From Gammaproteobacteria bacterium (GTDB lineage: Bacteria; Pseudomonadota; Gammaproteobacteria; Steroidobacterales; Foliamicaceae), in contig JAPPHC010000048.1 of NCBI GenBank assembly GCA_028821145.1, positions 1-63,799 on the forward strand: a stretch of DNA of 63,799 nt. The letters are read 5' to 3'. How positions within the stretch are numbered: position 1 is the stretch's first letter; the number at the start of each line of letters is the position of its first letter. The notes below the pieces were generated by a model. It ran no database searches and had not been told where the DNA came from. It saw only the letters and a program-made list of their open reading frames with translations. The position numbers and the translations under genes are program-made. Positions 42,366 to 50,267 of this stretch are shown here, piece after piece.

Positions 42366-43591
42366 ACCGGTTGATCACGACTCTCGGCCTGGCTGCCTGC
42401 ATCATTGTGCTGGGCGCCTGCACGTCCGCGCGCGAGGTCCAGTACACCCAGGTGGGGCTGCAGCGGGCGGAGGCCGAAATTGCACCGGAATCCCTGCTGA
42501 ACGTGGGCATCCTGGTGTTTGATGCGGGGCTGCCCGAAGGCGCGAGCGACCAGGAACTCAACGACCGTTTCATCTTTCCCGAGATTCGCCGCGCCGAGGC
42601 GCGCTTCATGCCATACCACCTCAAGAACACGCTTGAGACTACCGGCTATTGGGGGGCGGTAAGCGTCCTTCCCGAATACAGCCCGGTTGCGGATGTCGTG
42701 ATTTCGGGCCGGATCGACCAATCGGACGGCTACAGCGCGCAACTGCGTGTCGGCGCCTGGGACTCTTCCGGCCGGCAGTGGTTCGAAAACAACTATGAGA
42801 TGCTGGTCGCGGAGCAGGCCTACATTCGCAACACCGGTCCCGGCCAGGACCCGTACCAGAACATCTATAACCGGATCGCCAATGACCTGCTGCAGGCGCG
42901 CGCGCAGTTGAGTTCCGGCGATTTGCAGCGCGTGCGCGAGATCAGCGATCTGCGCTACGGACAGAGCCTGGTGCCGCAAGCCTTCAGCGGTTACCTGGAA
43001 GAGACCGGCAAGGGCCAGTATGAAGTCAGGCGCCTGCCGGCTGCTGACGAGCCCATGGTCAGTCGCATGCGCGAAGTGCGCGAACGGGAGTACGCGCTGA
43101 TCGACGCCGTCAACGAGCATTACGCCAACCTCTACTACGGTCTGGACCGGCCCTATACGGACTGGCGGCGGATGGCCCGTGAAGGCCGCCTGAGCTACGA
43201 GGAGATGCGCAGGTCTGCGAACACGCGCATGCTGCTCGGAGTCCTCGGGATTCTCGGCGCGGTTGCATACGAGGCCAGCGGTGGCGACAACATGGGCGTG
43301 ACCGGCACCATGATCCAGGGCGGCTTCATGGGAATACAGGGGAGCCTGAGCCGGCGCGAGGAAGCCAGGATGCACGCCGAGGCGCTGCGTGAGGTGGGCG
43401 AGTCCTTTGATGCCGAGGCCGAACCCATGGTAGTGGAACTCGAAGGCCAGACTCGCCGCTTGACCGGCTCCGCCGAGGAAAGGTTTCGCGAATGGCGCCG
43501 CCTGTTGCGGGAAATCTACGCCCGTGAGACCGGCGATCTTGAAACGCCGGGTGTGCAAGAGCCTGAGGGCACGTCCCTGCCGCGCTCCTGA
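42362..43591 (+). CDS. Uncharacterised lipoprotein of the envelope cluster
   Basis: 409 residues from ATG 42362, which overlaps the previous stop. The lipobox is VLGACT (Cys near 20). Residues 40-170 look like a compact alpha/beta domain (NVGILVFDAGLP, then VADVVISGRIDQSDGYSAQLRVGAWDSSGR), similar in style to LpoB/CsgG-like domains of envelope lipoproteins. A helical middle part, a hydrophobic glycine-rich stretch (about 295-335, LLGVLGILGAVAYEASGGDN) and an Arg/Glu-rich C-terminus follow. Function unknown; its place beside the kinase suggests it is part of the same envelope system. Confidence 0.72.
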   Translation: MNRLITTLGLAACIIVLGACTSAREVQYTQVGLQRAEAEIAPESLLNVGILVFDAGLPEGASDQELNDRFIFPEIRRAEARFMPYHLKNTLETTGYWGAVSVLPEYSPVADVVISGRIDQSDGYSAQLRVGAWDSSGRQWFENNYEMLVAEQAYIRNTGPGQDPYQNIYNRIANDLLQARAQLSSGDLQRVREISDLRYGQSLVPQAFSGYLEETGKGQYEVRRLPAADEPMVSRMREVREREYALIDAVNEHYANLYYGLDRPYTDWRRMAREGRLSYEEMRRSANTRMLLGVLGILGAVAYEASGGDNMGVTGTMIQGGFMGIQGSLSRREEARMHAEALREVGESFDAEAEPMVVELEGQTRRLTGSAEERFREWRRLLREIYARETGDLETPGVQEPEGTSLPRS

Positions 43592-43611
43592 AACGGACTC
43601 GAGAACGCCCC

Positions 43612-45945
43612 GTGCCCGGCGACTCGATGACCCGAAGAAAACAAGGCGAGATGCTGGCAACCCGGTTTCGGCTGGTGCGCCCGTTGGGCTCCGGCGGACT
43701 GGGCGAGGTCTGGCTTGCGGAAGATGTGCGTGAAGGCCGTGAGCGGGCCCTGAAGTTGCTGGCGGACGAACATGCACGGCATCCGGCCCATATCGATCGC
43801 TTCCGGCGCGAATTCTCCGTCGCCCAGTCGCTGGTCCACCCGGCCATCGTGCGTCCGGATGAGTTCCTGTCCGACGGCAACAGCCATTTCTTCACGATGC
43901 CCGTGCTGCCGGGCGGCCATGTCGGAGAGCGGTCCGGCGAACCCTGGAGCGCCGCCGCAAGGTGCCTGCTGCCGGTTTGCGACGCCCTGGCGTATGCGCA
44001 CCGCAAAGGCGTGGTACATGGCGATATCAAGCCGCAGAACATTCTGCTGGACGAGTCCGGCGCGGCCTGCCTGACGGACTTCGGCGCGGCCGAGCTGCCG
44101 GACGCAGCCGATAACGGTCGGGGCCGGCGTTCCGGAGGTTCGCTGGCCTATATGAGCCCGCAACGGCTTGAGGGCCGCCCGGCGCGGGTCAGCGATGACG
44201 TGTATGGGCTGGGCTGCGTCGTCTACGAGTTGTTGTGCGGCTTTCCGCCATTCGCGCCGGATATCAGCGAAGAGGCCATTCGCAGCGCGGAACTGGCGCC
44301 CCCCGCCGCCCCCGCGGGGCAGCCGCAACTTCCCGACGAGCTGGCCGAACTGGTTGGCGCGATGCTGGCGCGCGACGAGGACTCACGGCCGGTGACCATG
44401 CAGGCTGTGCGAACCGCCCTGGACGAAATACTGGCGGATTCCGCCACCACCGAAGCCCCGTCACAGGCCGCCGCCATTGTCGCGAGGGCGCGCGCCAGCG
44501 CCCACGCCGACGACGGAGCGCCCCCGCCGGCGCTGCAACGCAGTTCCGGAGTGCCCGTGTGGGTGGCCTACGCATTGGGAGGCCTTCTGCTGGCGGCGGC
44601 AGCGGTCCTGTTCTTCGTTTTGCCGCGCTTCGCCGAGGAGCGCGCAAGCCGGCGCCCACCTCCCGAGCGTATTGTTCAGCAGGCGGAGGCGCCCCGCCAG
44701 GACATGCAGCTGTTGAGAATGCAGCGCGATGCGGCCGATGCGGCCATGGGCGACATGTTGCAGGACCGGAATTATCTGGCTTCCCTGCAGCCTTCCCTGT
44801 GGTCGGGCGGCGCCTGGGAACAGGCCATTGCCGAGGAGGAGAAGGGGGACGACTTCTATCGCCGGCGCGAGTATCCCGACGCGCAGGGCGCATACGGAAA
44901 AGCGGGTGCGATGCTGCGTGAGCTGCGCGAACAGGCGCCGGATATTGGCCGCGGGGCCCTGGAAGAAGCGCTGCAGGCCATCGAATCGGGCGATCAGGCC
45001 GCCGCCCTGGCGGAACTCGAAAAGGCCGGAATACTTCTCGGAGCGACCGATCCGGAAGTGCAATCCGCGTCCCGGCGGGCGGCCCGGGTGCCGGAAACCA
45101 TGCAGGCCGTGGCCGAAGCGCGGGCCAGCGTGCGTGAAGGCGGCCTGGAGGAGCAGCGGACGGCCTGGCAGGCGGTGCTCCGGATCGACCCGGAACGGCA
45201 GTCCGCCCGCAGGGAGCTATCGGCGGTCAATGCACGGATCGATCGGCAATTGTTCAATTCGCGGATGTCGCGGGGACATGCCGCGCTTGGTGAGGGCGAT
45301 GTCGAAGCGGCCCGGACCGCGTTCGAGGCCGCCGCGAAACAGCGTCCGAACGATCCCGGGCCGGTCGAGGCCCTTGCCGCGCTGGAACTGGAGGAACGCG
45401 GGCAGCGGCTGGCGCAACTCCAGGCGGCCGCAATGGCGGGGAGGTTCGCGGAAGACTGGCCCAGGGCGGCCGTGAATTACCGCGGCATGCTGGAGATCGA
45501 CTCGAATATCGTCGCGGCGCAGCGCGGACTGGCGGAGTCGGAGCGGCGGGCGCGCCTGGACGACGCGCTGGAAAACACCATCGCCAATGCCCGGTCGCTG
45601 AACCGGGACGATGCCTGGCAAGACGGCAAGCGCCTGCTGGACGAAGCTGCGGCGATTCCCGATCGCGGTTCGCGGCTGGACGGGCAGATAGGACGTCTTG
45701 AGCAGGCCCTGACGGTGGCGGCCACGCCGGCGCCGGTGTGGCTGCGCTCCGACGGACTTACCGAGGTGACCATCTTTCACGTCGGCCGCCTGGGAAGTTT
45801 CGACAGTCGCATGCTTGAGCTCAGGCCCGGCGCCTACACCGCCGTAGGAACCCGCGACGGCTTCCGTGACGTGCGCCGCGAGTTCGTCGTGGCGCCGGAA
45901 GGACTGCCGGAACCGCTGGTTCTGATCTGCACGGACCCCATCTGA
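43612..45945 (+). CDS. Transmembrane serine/threonine protein kinase
   Basis: 777 residues from GTG 43612; ATG 43627 is an alternative. A Hanks-type kinase domain spans about 18-290: P-loop GSGGLG (26-31), Lys48 in RALKLL, Glu67, the catalytic loop HGDIKPQN (136-143, HGD instead of HRD) and DFG (156-158). These residues suggest it is active. One membrane helix (about 315-338) separates it from a 430-residue periplasmic part. This is rich in helical repeats (IAEEEKGDDFYRRREYPDAQ; ARTAFEAAAKQRPNDPG) like TPR units and ends in a short beta domain. It lies 20 bases after the lipoprotein gene and 17 before the FHA/PEGA gene. No PP2C phosphatase is seen nearby. Confidence 0.88.
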   Translation: MPGDSMTRRKQGEMLATRFRLVRPLGSGGLGEVWLAEDVREGRERALKLLADEHARHPAHIDRFRREFSVAQSLVHPAIVRPDEFLSDGNSHFFTMPVLPGGHVGERSGEPWSAAARCLLPVCDALAYAHRKGVVHGDIKPQNILLDESGAACLTDFGAAELPDAADNGRGRRSGGSLAYMSPQRLEGRPARVSDDVYGLGCVVYELLCGFPPFAPDISEEAIRSAELAPPAAPAGQPQLPDELAELVGAMLARDEDSRPVTMQAVRTALDEILADSATTEAPSQAAAIVARARASAHADDGAPPPALQRSSGVPVWVAYALGGLLLAAAAVLFFVLPRFAEERASRRPPPERIVQQAEAPRQDMQLLRMQRDAADAAMGDMLQDRNYLASLQPSLWSGGAWEQAIAEEEKGDDFYRRREYPDAQGAYGKAGAMLRELREQAPDIGRGALEEALQAIESGDQAAALAELEKAGILLGATDPEVQSASRRAARVPETMQAVAEARASVREGGLEEQRTAWQAVLRIDPERQSARRELSAVNARIDRQLFNSRMSRGHAALGEGDVEAARTAFEAAAKQRPNDPGPVEALAALELEERGQRLAQLQAAAMAGRFAEDWPRAAVNYRGMLEIDSNIVAAQRGLAESERRARLDDALENTIANARSLNRDDAWQDGKRLLDEAAAIPDRGSRLDGQIGRLEQALTVAATPAPVWLRSDGLTEVTIFHVGRLGSFDSRMLELRPGAYTAVGTRDGFRDVRREFVVAPEGLPEPLVLICTDPI

Positions 45946-45962
45946 AGCGGGAAGCGTGAGAC

Positions 45963-48383
45963 ATGGCGCGTGACGTGATTCTCGTGCTGCCTGAAGGGGA
46001 GCGCAGACTGGCGGAGGAGGAGCTGCCTGTCCTGCTGGGCAGCGGCGCGGGCGCGCACATCCGCCTCCCCGGACCGGCCGGCGCGCCGCCGGCTGCCAGC
46101 ATCAATCTCATTGACGACCGCGTTCTGGTGCAGTGCTATCCGGGTATTTCCGGCCTTTCACTGAACGGCGAGCCGATCAGCGGCGCCCGTTGGCTGGAGC
46201 AGGGCGACCGGCTTGCCATTGCCGGGGTCGAGGTAACGCTGGATTCGGTTTCTCCGGAAACGATGCGCCTGAATGTGAGCTACCTGGCGAGGGCATGGGA
46301 CACGCGGCCGCCCGAACCGGCGGACGACGAAGACGCCCCGGCGGCGATTGCGGTTCGCAGGCCCGCCGGGGATTCGCGTTCCGCGCCGGCGCACAAGGGC
46401 CGCCTGTGGCTGCGCCTGGCGGCGGGCGTGGTCCTGGCGCTGCTGGGCGGCAGCGCCTTGTTCGTGTTCACCGCCGAAGGCGTGCTGATCGAAGTGGAGC
46501 CCGCCGACGTTGCCGTTGAAGTTGACGCTCTGCTGCCCACTCCGCACGTGGGGACCCGCTATCTACTCTGGAAAGGCAGGTACCGGGTGCGGGCGGAACG
46601 GGAGCGCTACTACCCGCTGGACGAAGAGATCGAGGTGCGGGGCGGGGGCGGTCAGGAGTTTCGCTTCGCCATGCGGCTCCTGCCCGGACGGGTGGTCGTG
46701 GATGCCGTCGCCGGCGCGGAGATCCGCATCGAGGGAATGGACGAGGTGTTTTCGCCCGGCGAGGAAATTTCGCTGGACCCGGGCACGTACGCCCTTAACG
46801 TCAGCGCGTCCCGCTACAAGGACATGGACGTTCCGCTGGCCGTGGAGGGCGGCGGCGGACTGGAACCGTTCACGGCCGAACTGGAGCCGGACTGGGCGGA
46901 GATCACGGCCGGCAGCGATCCGCCCGGGGCTGAATTGCGCTCGGAAGGACAGATCCTGGGGGTAACGCCGGCGACCGTGGAATTGCTGTCCGGCGAGCGC
47001 ATGCTGTCGTTCTCAAGGCCGGGATTCGCCACGCATCGCGAACGGCTGACCGTGGTTGCGGGCTCGCCGCAGGTCCTGCCGACCATCCGCCTGCAACCTG
47101 CCGCCGGCGTGCTTCGGGTGCAGACCGATCCGCCCGGCGCCAGCATAACCGTGGATGGGGACTTTCGCGGAGGATCGCCTGCGACTGTTGAAGTGAGTCC
47201 GGACCGGGCGCACCGGGTCGTTGTGTCGCGGGCGGGCTACGAGTCGCAGGAGCGCACAGTGACGCTGGGGCGCGGCGCCGAGCAGTCCCTGAGCATTCGT
47301 CTCGAGCCGCGCCTGGGAACGATTCGCGTCTTGAGCCGCCCGCCCGGAGCGCAGGTCAGCGTCAACGGGCGGCCCGCGGGACGGACTCCGCTGGACCTGC
47401 AATTGCCCTCGACCGAGCAGCAGCTCGAATTCAGCCTGGAAGGCTACGTGGCGCAGTCGCGCGAGGTGGTGCCCCAGCCTGCCTATCCCCAGGAGGTGCA
47501 AGTCGAGCTCCTGACGCCCCAGCAGCAGATGCTGGCCGCCCAGCCCACCGAAATCGAAACCTCGCAAGGCGCGGCCATGATCATGCTGTTCCCCGGCGAG
47601 TTCGAAATGGGTTCGCAGCGCGGTTCGCAGGGATGGCGCAGCAACGAGGTGCGCCGCAGGATCAGGCTCACGAAACGCTACTACCTGGGCGTGAACGAAG
47701 TCACCAACCGGGAATTTCGCGCTTTCATTCCCAATCACACGTCCGGAGCGGAGCGCTTCCGATCGCTGGCGGCCGACAGCAGCCCCGCGGTGAACGTCGA
47801 ATGGCAGGCCGCCGCGGCCTTCTGCAACTGGCTGAGTTCGCAGGAGAACCTGCCGCTTCAGTATCAGAGCCGCGCCGGCCGGCTGATTCCGGTAGATGAG
47901 CCGGGCACCGGCTACCGCCTGCCGACCGAAGCCGAGTGGGTCTGGGCGGCCCGCTACCGGGGCGGCGCCGGTAACTCGCGCTACCCCTGGGGCGAGCGCA
48001 TGCCGCCTACGGCGCGCTCGGGCAACTACGCGGACCAGTCAGCCGGCAGCCTCGTTACCAACGTGCTGAGCGCCTACAACGACTACTTTCCCTTCACGGC
48101 CCCGGTCGGTTCGTTCCCGGCCAACTCGCTGGGCTTCCATGATCTCGGCGGCAACGTGGCCGAATGGACAGGCGATTACTATGGCACCGATACGCTTTAT
48201 CCCGACTTCGAGGTGGACCCGCGCGGTCCGCAGGAAGGACGCTTTCACGTGATCCGCGGCTCGGGCTGGCTGCACGGCACGTTGCGCGAACTGCGCTGGG
48301 CCTTCCGCGATTTTGGCGCCGAAGAGCGGCTCGATGTAGGATTTCGACTGGCGCGCTACGCCGAATTGCAGGAACCGGAATGA
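45963..48383 (+). CDS. Membrane protein with FHA-like, PEGA and FGE-fold domains
   Basis: 806 residues. The N-terminal 110 residues look like a degenerate FHA domain (LLGSGAGAHIRLPG, then GLSLNGEPISGARWLEQGDRL). One membrane helix (about 147-170) follows. The periplasmic part has at least three PEGA repeats (near 312 SDPPGAELRSEGQILGVTP, near 381 TDPPGASITVDGDFRGGSP, near 452 SRPPGAQVSVNGRPAGRTP). From about 535 there is a formylglycine-generating-enzyme-fold domain (GEFEMGSQRG, YRLPTEAEWVWAARY, NVAEWTGDYYG, VGFRLARYA). The catalytic cysteines of true FGE are absent, so it is likely a binding domain. The cytoplasmic FHA-like part could read phosphothreonine made by the adjacent kinase. Confidence 0.85.
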   Translation: MARDVILVLPEGERRLAEEELPVLLGSGAGAHIRLPGPAGAPPAASINLIDDRVLVQCYPGISGLSLNGEPISGARWLEQGDRLAIAGVEVTLDSVSPETMRLNVSYLARAWDTRPPEPADDEDAPAAIAVRRPAGDSRSAPAHKGRLWLRLAAGVVLALLGGSALFVFTAEGVLIEVEPADVAVEVDALLPTPHVGTRYLLWKGRYRVRAERERYYPLDEEIEVRGGGGQEFRFAMRLLPGRVVVDAVAGAEIRIEGMDEVFSPGEEISLDPGTYALNVSASRYKDMDVPLAVEGGGGLEPFTAELEPDWAEITAGSDPPGAELRSEGQILGVTPATVELLSGERMLSFSRPGFATHRERLTVVAGSPQVLPTIRLQPAAGVLRVQTDPPGASITVDGDFRGGSPATVEVSPDRAHRVVVSRAGYESQERTVTLGRGAEQSLSIRLEPRLGTIRVLSRPPGAQVSVNGRPAGRTPLDLQLPSTEQQLEFSLEGYVAQSREVVPQPAYPQEVQVELLTPQQQMLAAQPTEIETSQGAAMIMLFPGEFEMGSQRGSQGWRSNEVRRRIRLTKRYYLGVNEVTNREFRAFIPNHTSGAERFRSLAADSSPAVNVEWQAAAAFCNWLSSQENLPLQYQSRAGRLIPVDEPGTGYRLPTEAEWVWAARYRGGAGNSRYPWGERMPPTARSGNYADQSAGSLVTNVLSAYNDYFPFTAPVGSFPANSLGFHDLGGNVAEWTGDYYGTDTLYPDFEVDPRGPQEGRFHVIRGSGWLHGTLRELRWAFRDFGAEERLDVGFRLARYAELQEPE

Positions 48384-48751
48384 AGAAGGTCATCGCAGTC
48401 GCCGCCGTAATCGGCCTGGCAGTGGGCCTGACCTGGGCCGCCGAACGGGTGGGCGGCTGGCTGGGGTTCGCTCAGCAGGACAGGATCGTGGAGGACGCCG
48501 AACCCGGCAACGAAAGCGCCTCCCCTGGGAGTGGGGGTGTCCCGTCCTCCAACGAAACTCCCCTCGATGCGCCCGCCCGGGGAGAAGACGAAGCCCCCGC
48601 ACAGCAAGAACTTTCCGCCGAGGTCACTTCGATCGAGGACGACCTGGCCCGCATCGAGGAAGCGCTCGGCAGCGATGAGGTCCTGGAGGAGTTCACGCCG
48701 TCGGAGCCCCTGTCGGCGGACAATCCGGTAGTCTGGCCAACCGATATTTGA
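48380..48751 (+). CDS. Small membrane-anchored acidic protein
   Basis: 123 residues. An N-terminal signal/anchor (KKVIAVAAVIGLAVGLTWAA) is followed by a disordered, acidic tail with a predicted helix (EVTSIEDDLARIEEALGSDE). The Pro/Ser segment SPGSGGVPSSNET is encoded by a copy of the dispersed repeat. The start overlaps the stop of the PEGA gene (ATGA), so it belongs to that operon. No family is recognised. Confidence 0.65.
   Translation: MKKVIAVAAVIGLAVGLTWAAERVGGWLGFAQQDRIVEDAEPGNESASPGSGGVPSSNETPLDAPARGEDEAPAQQELSAEVTSIEDDLARIEEALGSDEVLEEFTPSEPLSADNPVVWPTDI
48527..48550 (+). repeat. Dispersed 24-bp GC-rich repeat, copy in the small anchored protein gene
   Basis: Reads GGGAGTGGGGGTGTCCCG followed by TCCTCC and matches the sufU copy at 20 of 24 bases. 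It lies in frame within the gene and encodes part of a low-complexity linker. Confidence 0.45.
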
Positions 48752-48752
48752 G

Positions 48753-48766
48753 CGGGCGAATGCCCG
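48753..48766. terminator. Small hairpin between convergent genes
   Basis: CGGGC-GAAT-GCCCG fills the 16-base gap between the small anchored protein gene and the ppx stop. It has a stable tetraloop-like loop but only five stem pairs and no T-run. Confidence 0.3.
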
Positions 48767-48767
48767 G

Positions 48768-50261
48768 TCAGGTGCGAAGACGGATCCGGTAGTCCAGGTC
48801 CAGCCTTTCCGCCAGAGCGCGCAAGCGCCGCTGGACGGTGTTCCCGACCAGGATGTGGGCGCCTTCGGGCGCCGTCAGCACGAGTTCTCCCGGTTTCCGT
48901 TGCAGTCGGAATTGCTCGAGGACGCTGACGGCCCCGCCGGAAATCGTGTAGGCGAGGCGCATGGCCAGCCCGATGCAGACTGCCCGGCGTTTTTCCCTCT
49001 TGTCGACGAGTTGGCCGAGGCCCAGGCGCTTCAAGGCCGGGGTAATGGCGGCGTGTCGCGATGCGACGGCCAGCCCGAGCATGATCCGCTCGCGGTGATC
49101 GGCGCCGGTCAACGGCATCCGCAATATACGCAGGAACACCTGTTCGGCCCGGTAGTCGGGATGTTCGGACCAGCCGATGTCGGACAGGTGACAGGCAGCC
49201 AGCCTGAGCTTGTCCGGCACGACTCCTTCCAGCGCCGGCGCGATCCAGCCGGCCAGCAAGTCGCCCCCCGAACCTCCTCGGCCCATGCGGCGGGCTGCGC
49301 TCTCGCATAGCCAAAGCAGCGGGTCTATCTGCTGTTCGAGCGGAGTCAGGGCTTCGTACAGGCAGCCTTCGCGCAGGCCGTTGGCGGAGAACACGACCCG
49401 CTCGGCGCCGCTGCGTTCCAGCAGGCATTCCAGGGCGACCGCCGCAAAGGGCAGGGATTCCAGGCGGTCGGCCCGCAGTCCCTTGGCCGATTCCAGGCGC
49501 GGGCGGGGCCAGCCGGCCAGCATCGCGCAGAATTCCGAAGCGTCGCGGGCTTCCAGCGCATAGTGATGTATGACATGCAGGGGGTAGCCCGATTCGTCCA
49601 TGTGGATCCGGGCCAACGCCCGCCAGGAGCCTCCCACCAGGTATAGAGACTGCCGCTGCGCCCGCGGCAGCCAGTCGAGCCCGTCAAGCTGGTCCCCAAT
49701 GGCCTCTCGGCTTTCCCCAATAGGCTCCTCGCCGTTTCCGCGCACCGTGCCCAGCGGCAGCGATACGCGCTCGGCCACGCTCCCGTTGTCGAGAAGCGTC
49801 AGTTCCAGGCTGGCGCCGCCGAGATCGGCCGCAACGCCGCTCGCCCCGGGAATTGCGCTGAGGACTCCGCCGGCTGAAACTTCGGCTTCCCGGTCTCCCG
49901 TCAGCAAGCGGACGTCCAGGCCGCATTCGTTGCGCACGGTCTCGAGGAACTCCGGTCCGTTGCTTGCCTCCCGGACGGCCGCGGTCGCTACCGCCTGTAC
50001 ATCGAGAACCCCCATTTGCGGGCACAGTCGGGCGAACCGGTGCAGGCTTTCCAGGGCCATCCCGATGCCGTCTTCGGACATTCTTCCGGTCCGGTCCAGC
50101 CCGCGGCCCAGACCGCACAGTACCTTTTCGTTGAATATCGGCAAGGGCGCCCGCCCGCCGTTCTCGTAGACCACCAGGCGCACGGAGTTCGAGCCTATGT
50201 CGATCACGGCTACCGGCGCCTCGCTTGGGGTCGCGGGGCTGGTTCGCAATACGCCCGGCAC
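48768..50261 (-). CDS. ppx: Exopolyphosphatase (Ppx/GppA family)
   Basis: 497 residues. The actin-like ATPase fold has VIDIGSNSVRLVVYE (about 18-32), AVATAAVREASNG and GASGVAADLGGASLELTLL. It removes terminal phosphates from polyphosphate, or acts on pppGpp as GppA does; the C-terminal HD-like helical domain of about 190 residues fits either. It lies six bases after ppk on the same strand, as in E. coli, which favours Ppx. It converges on the kinase/PEGA operon. Confidence 0.9.
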   Translation of the reverse strand: MPGVLRTSPATPSEAPVAVIDIGSNSVRLVVYENGGRAPLPIFNEKVLCGLGRGLDRTGRMSEDGIGMALESLHRFARLCPQMGVLDVQAVATAAVREASNGPEFLETVRNECGLDVRLLTGDREAEVSAGGVLSAIPGASGVAADLGGASLELTLLDNGSVAERVSLPLGTVRGNGEEPIGESREAIGDQLDGLDWLPRAQRQSLYLVGGSWRALARIHMDESGYPLHVIHHYALEARDASEFCAMLAGWPRPRLESAKGLRADRLESLPFAAVALECLLERSGAERVVFSANGLREGCLYEALTPLEQQIDPLLWLCESAARRMGRGGSGGDLLAGWIAPALEGVVPDKLRLAACHLSDIGWSEHPDYRAEQVFLRILRMPLTGADHRERIMLGLAVASRHAAITPALKRLGLGQLVDKREKRRAVCIGLAMRLAYTISGGAVSVLEQFRLQRKPGELVLTAPEGAHILVGNTVQRRLRALAERLDLDYRIRLRT

Positions 50262-50267
50262 GGGAGC

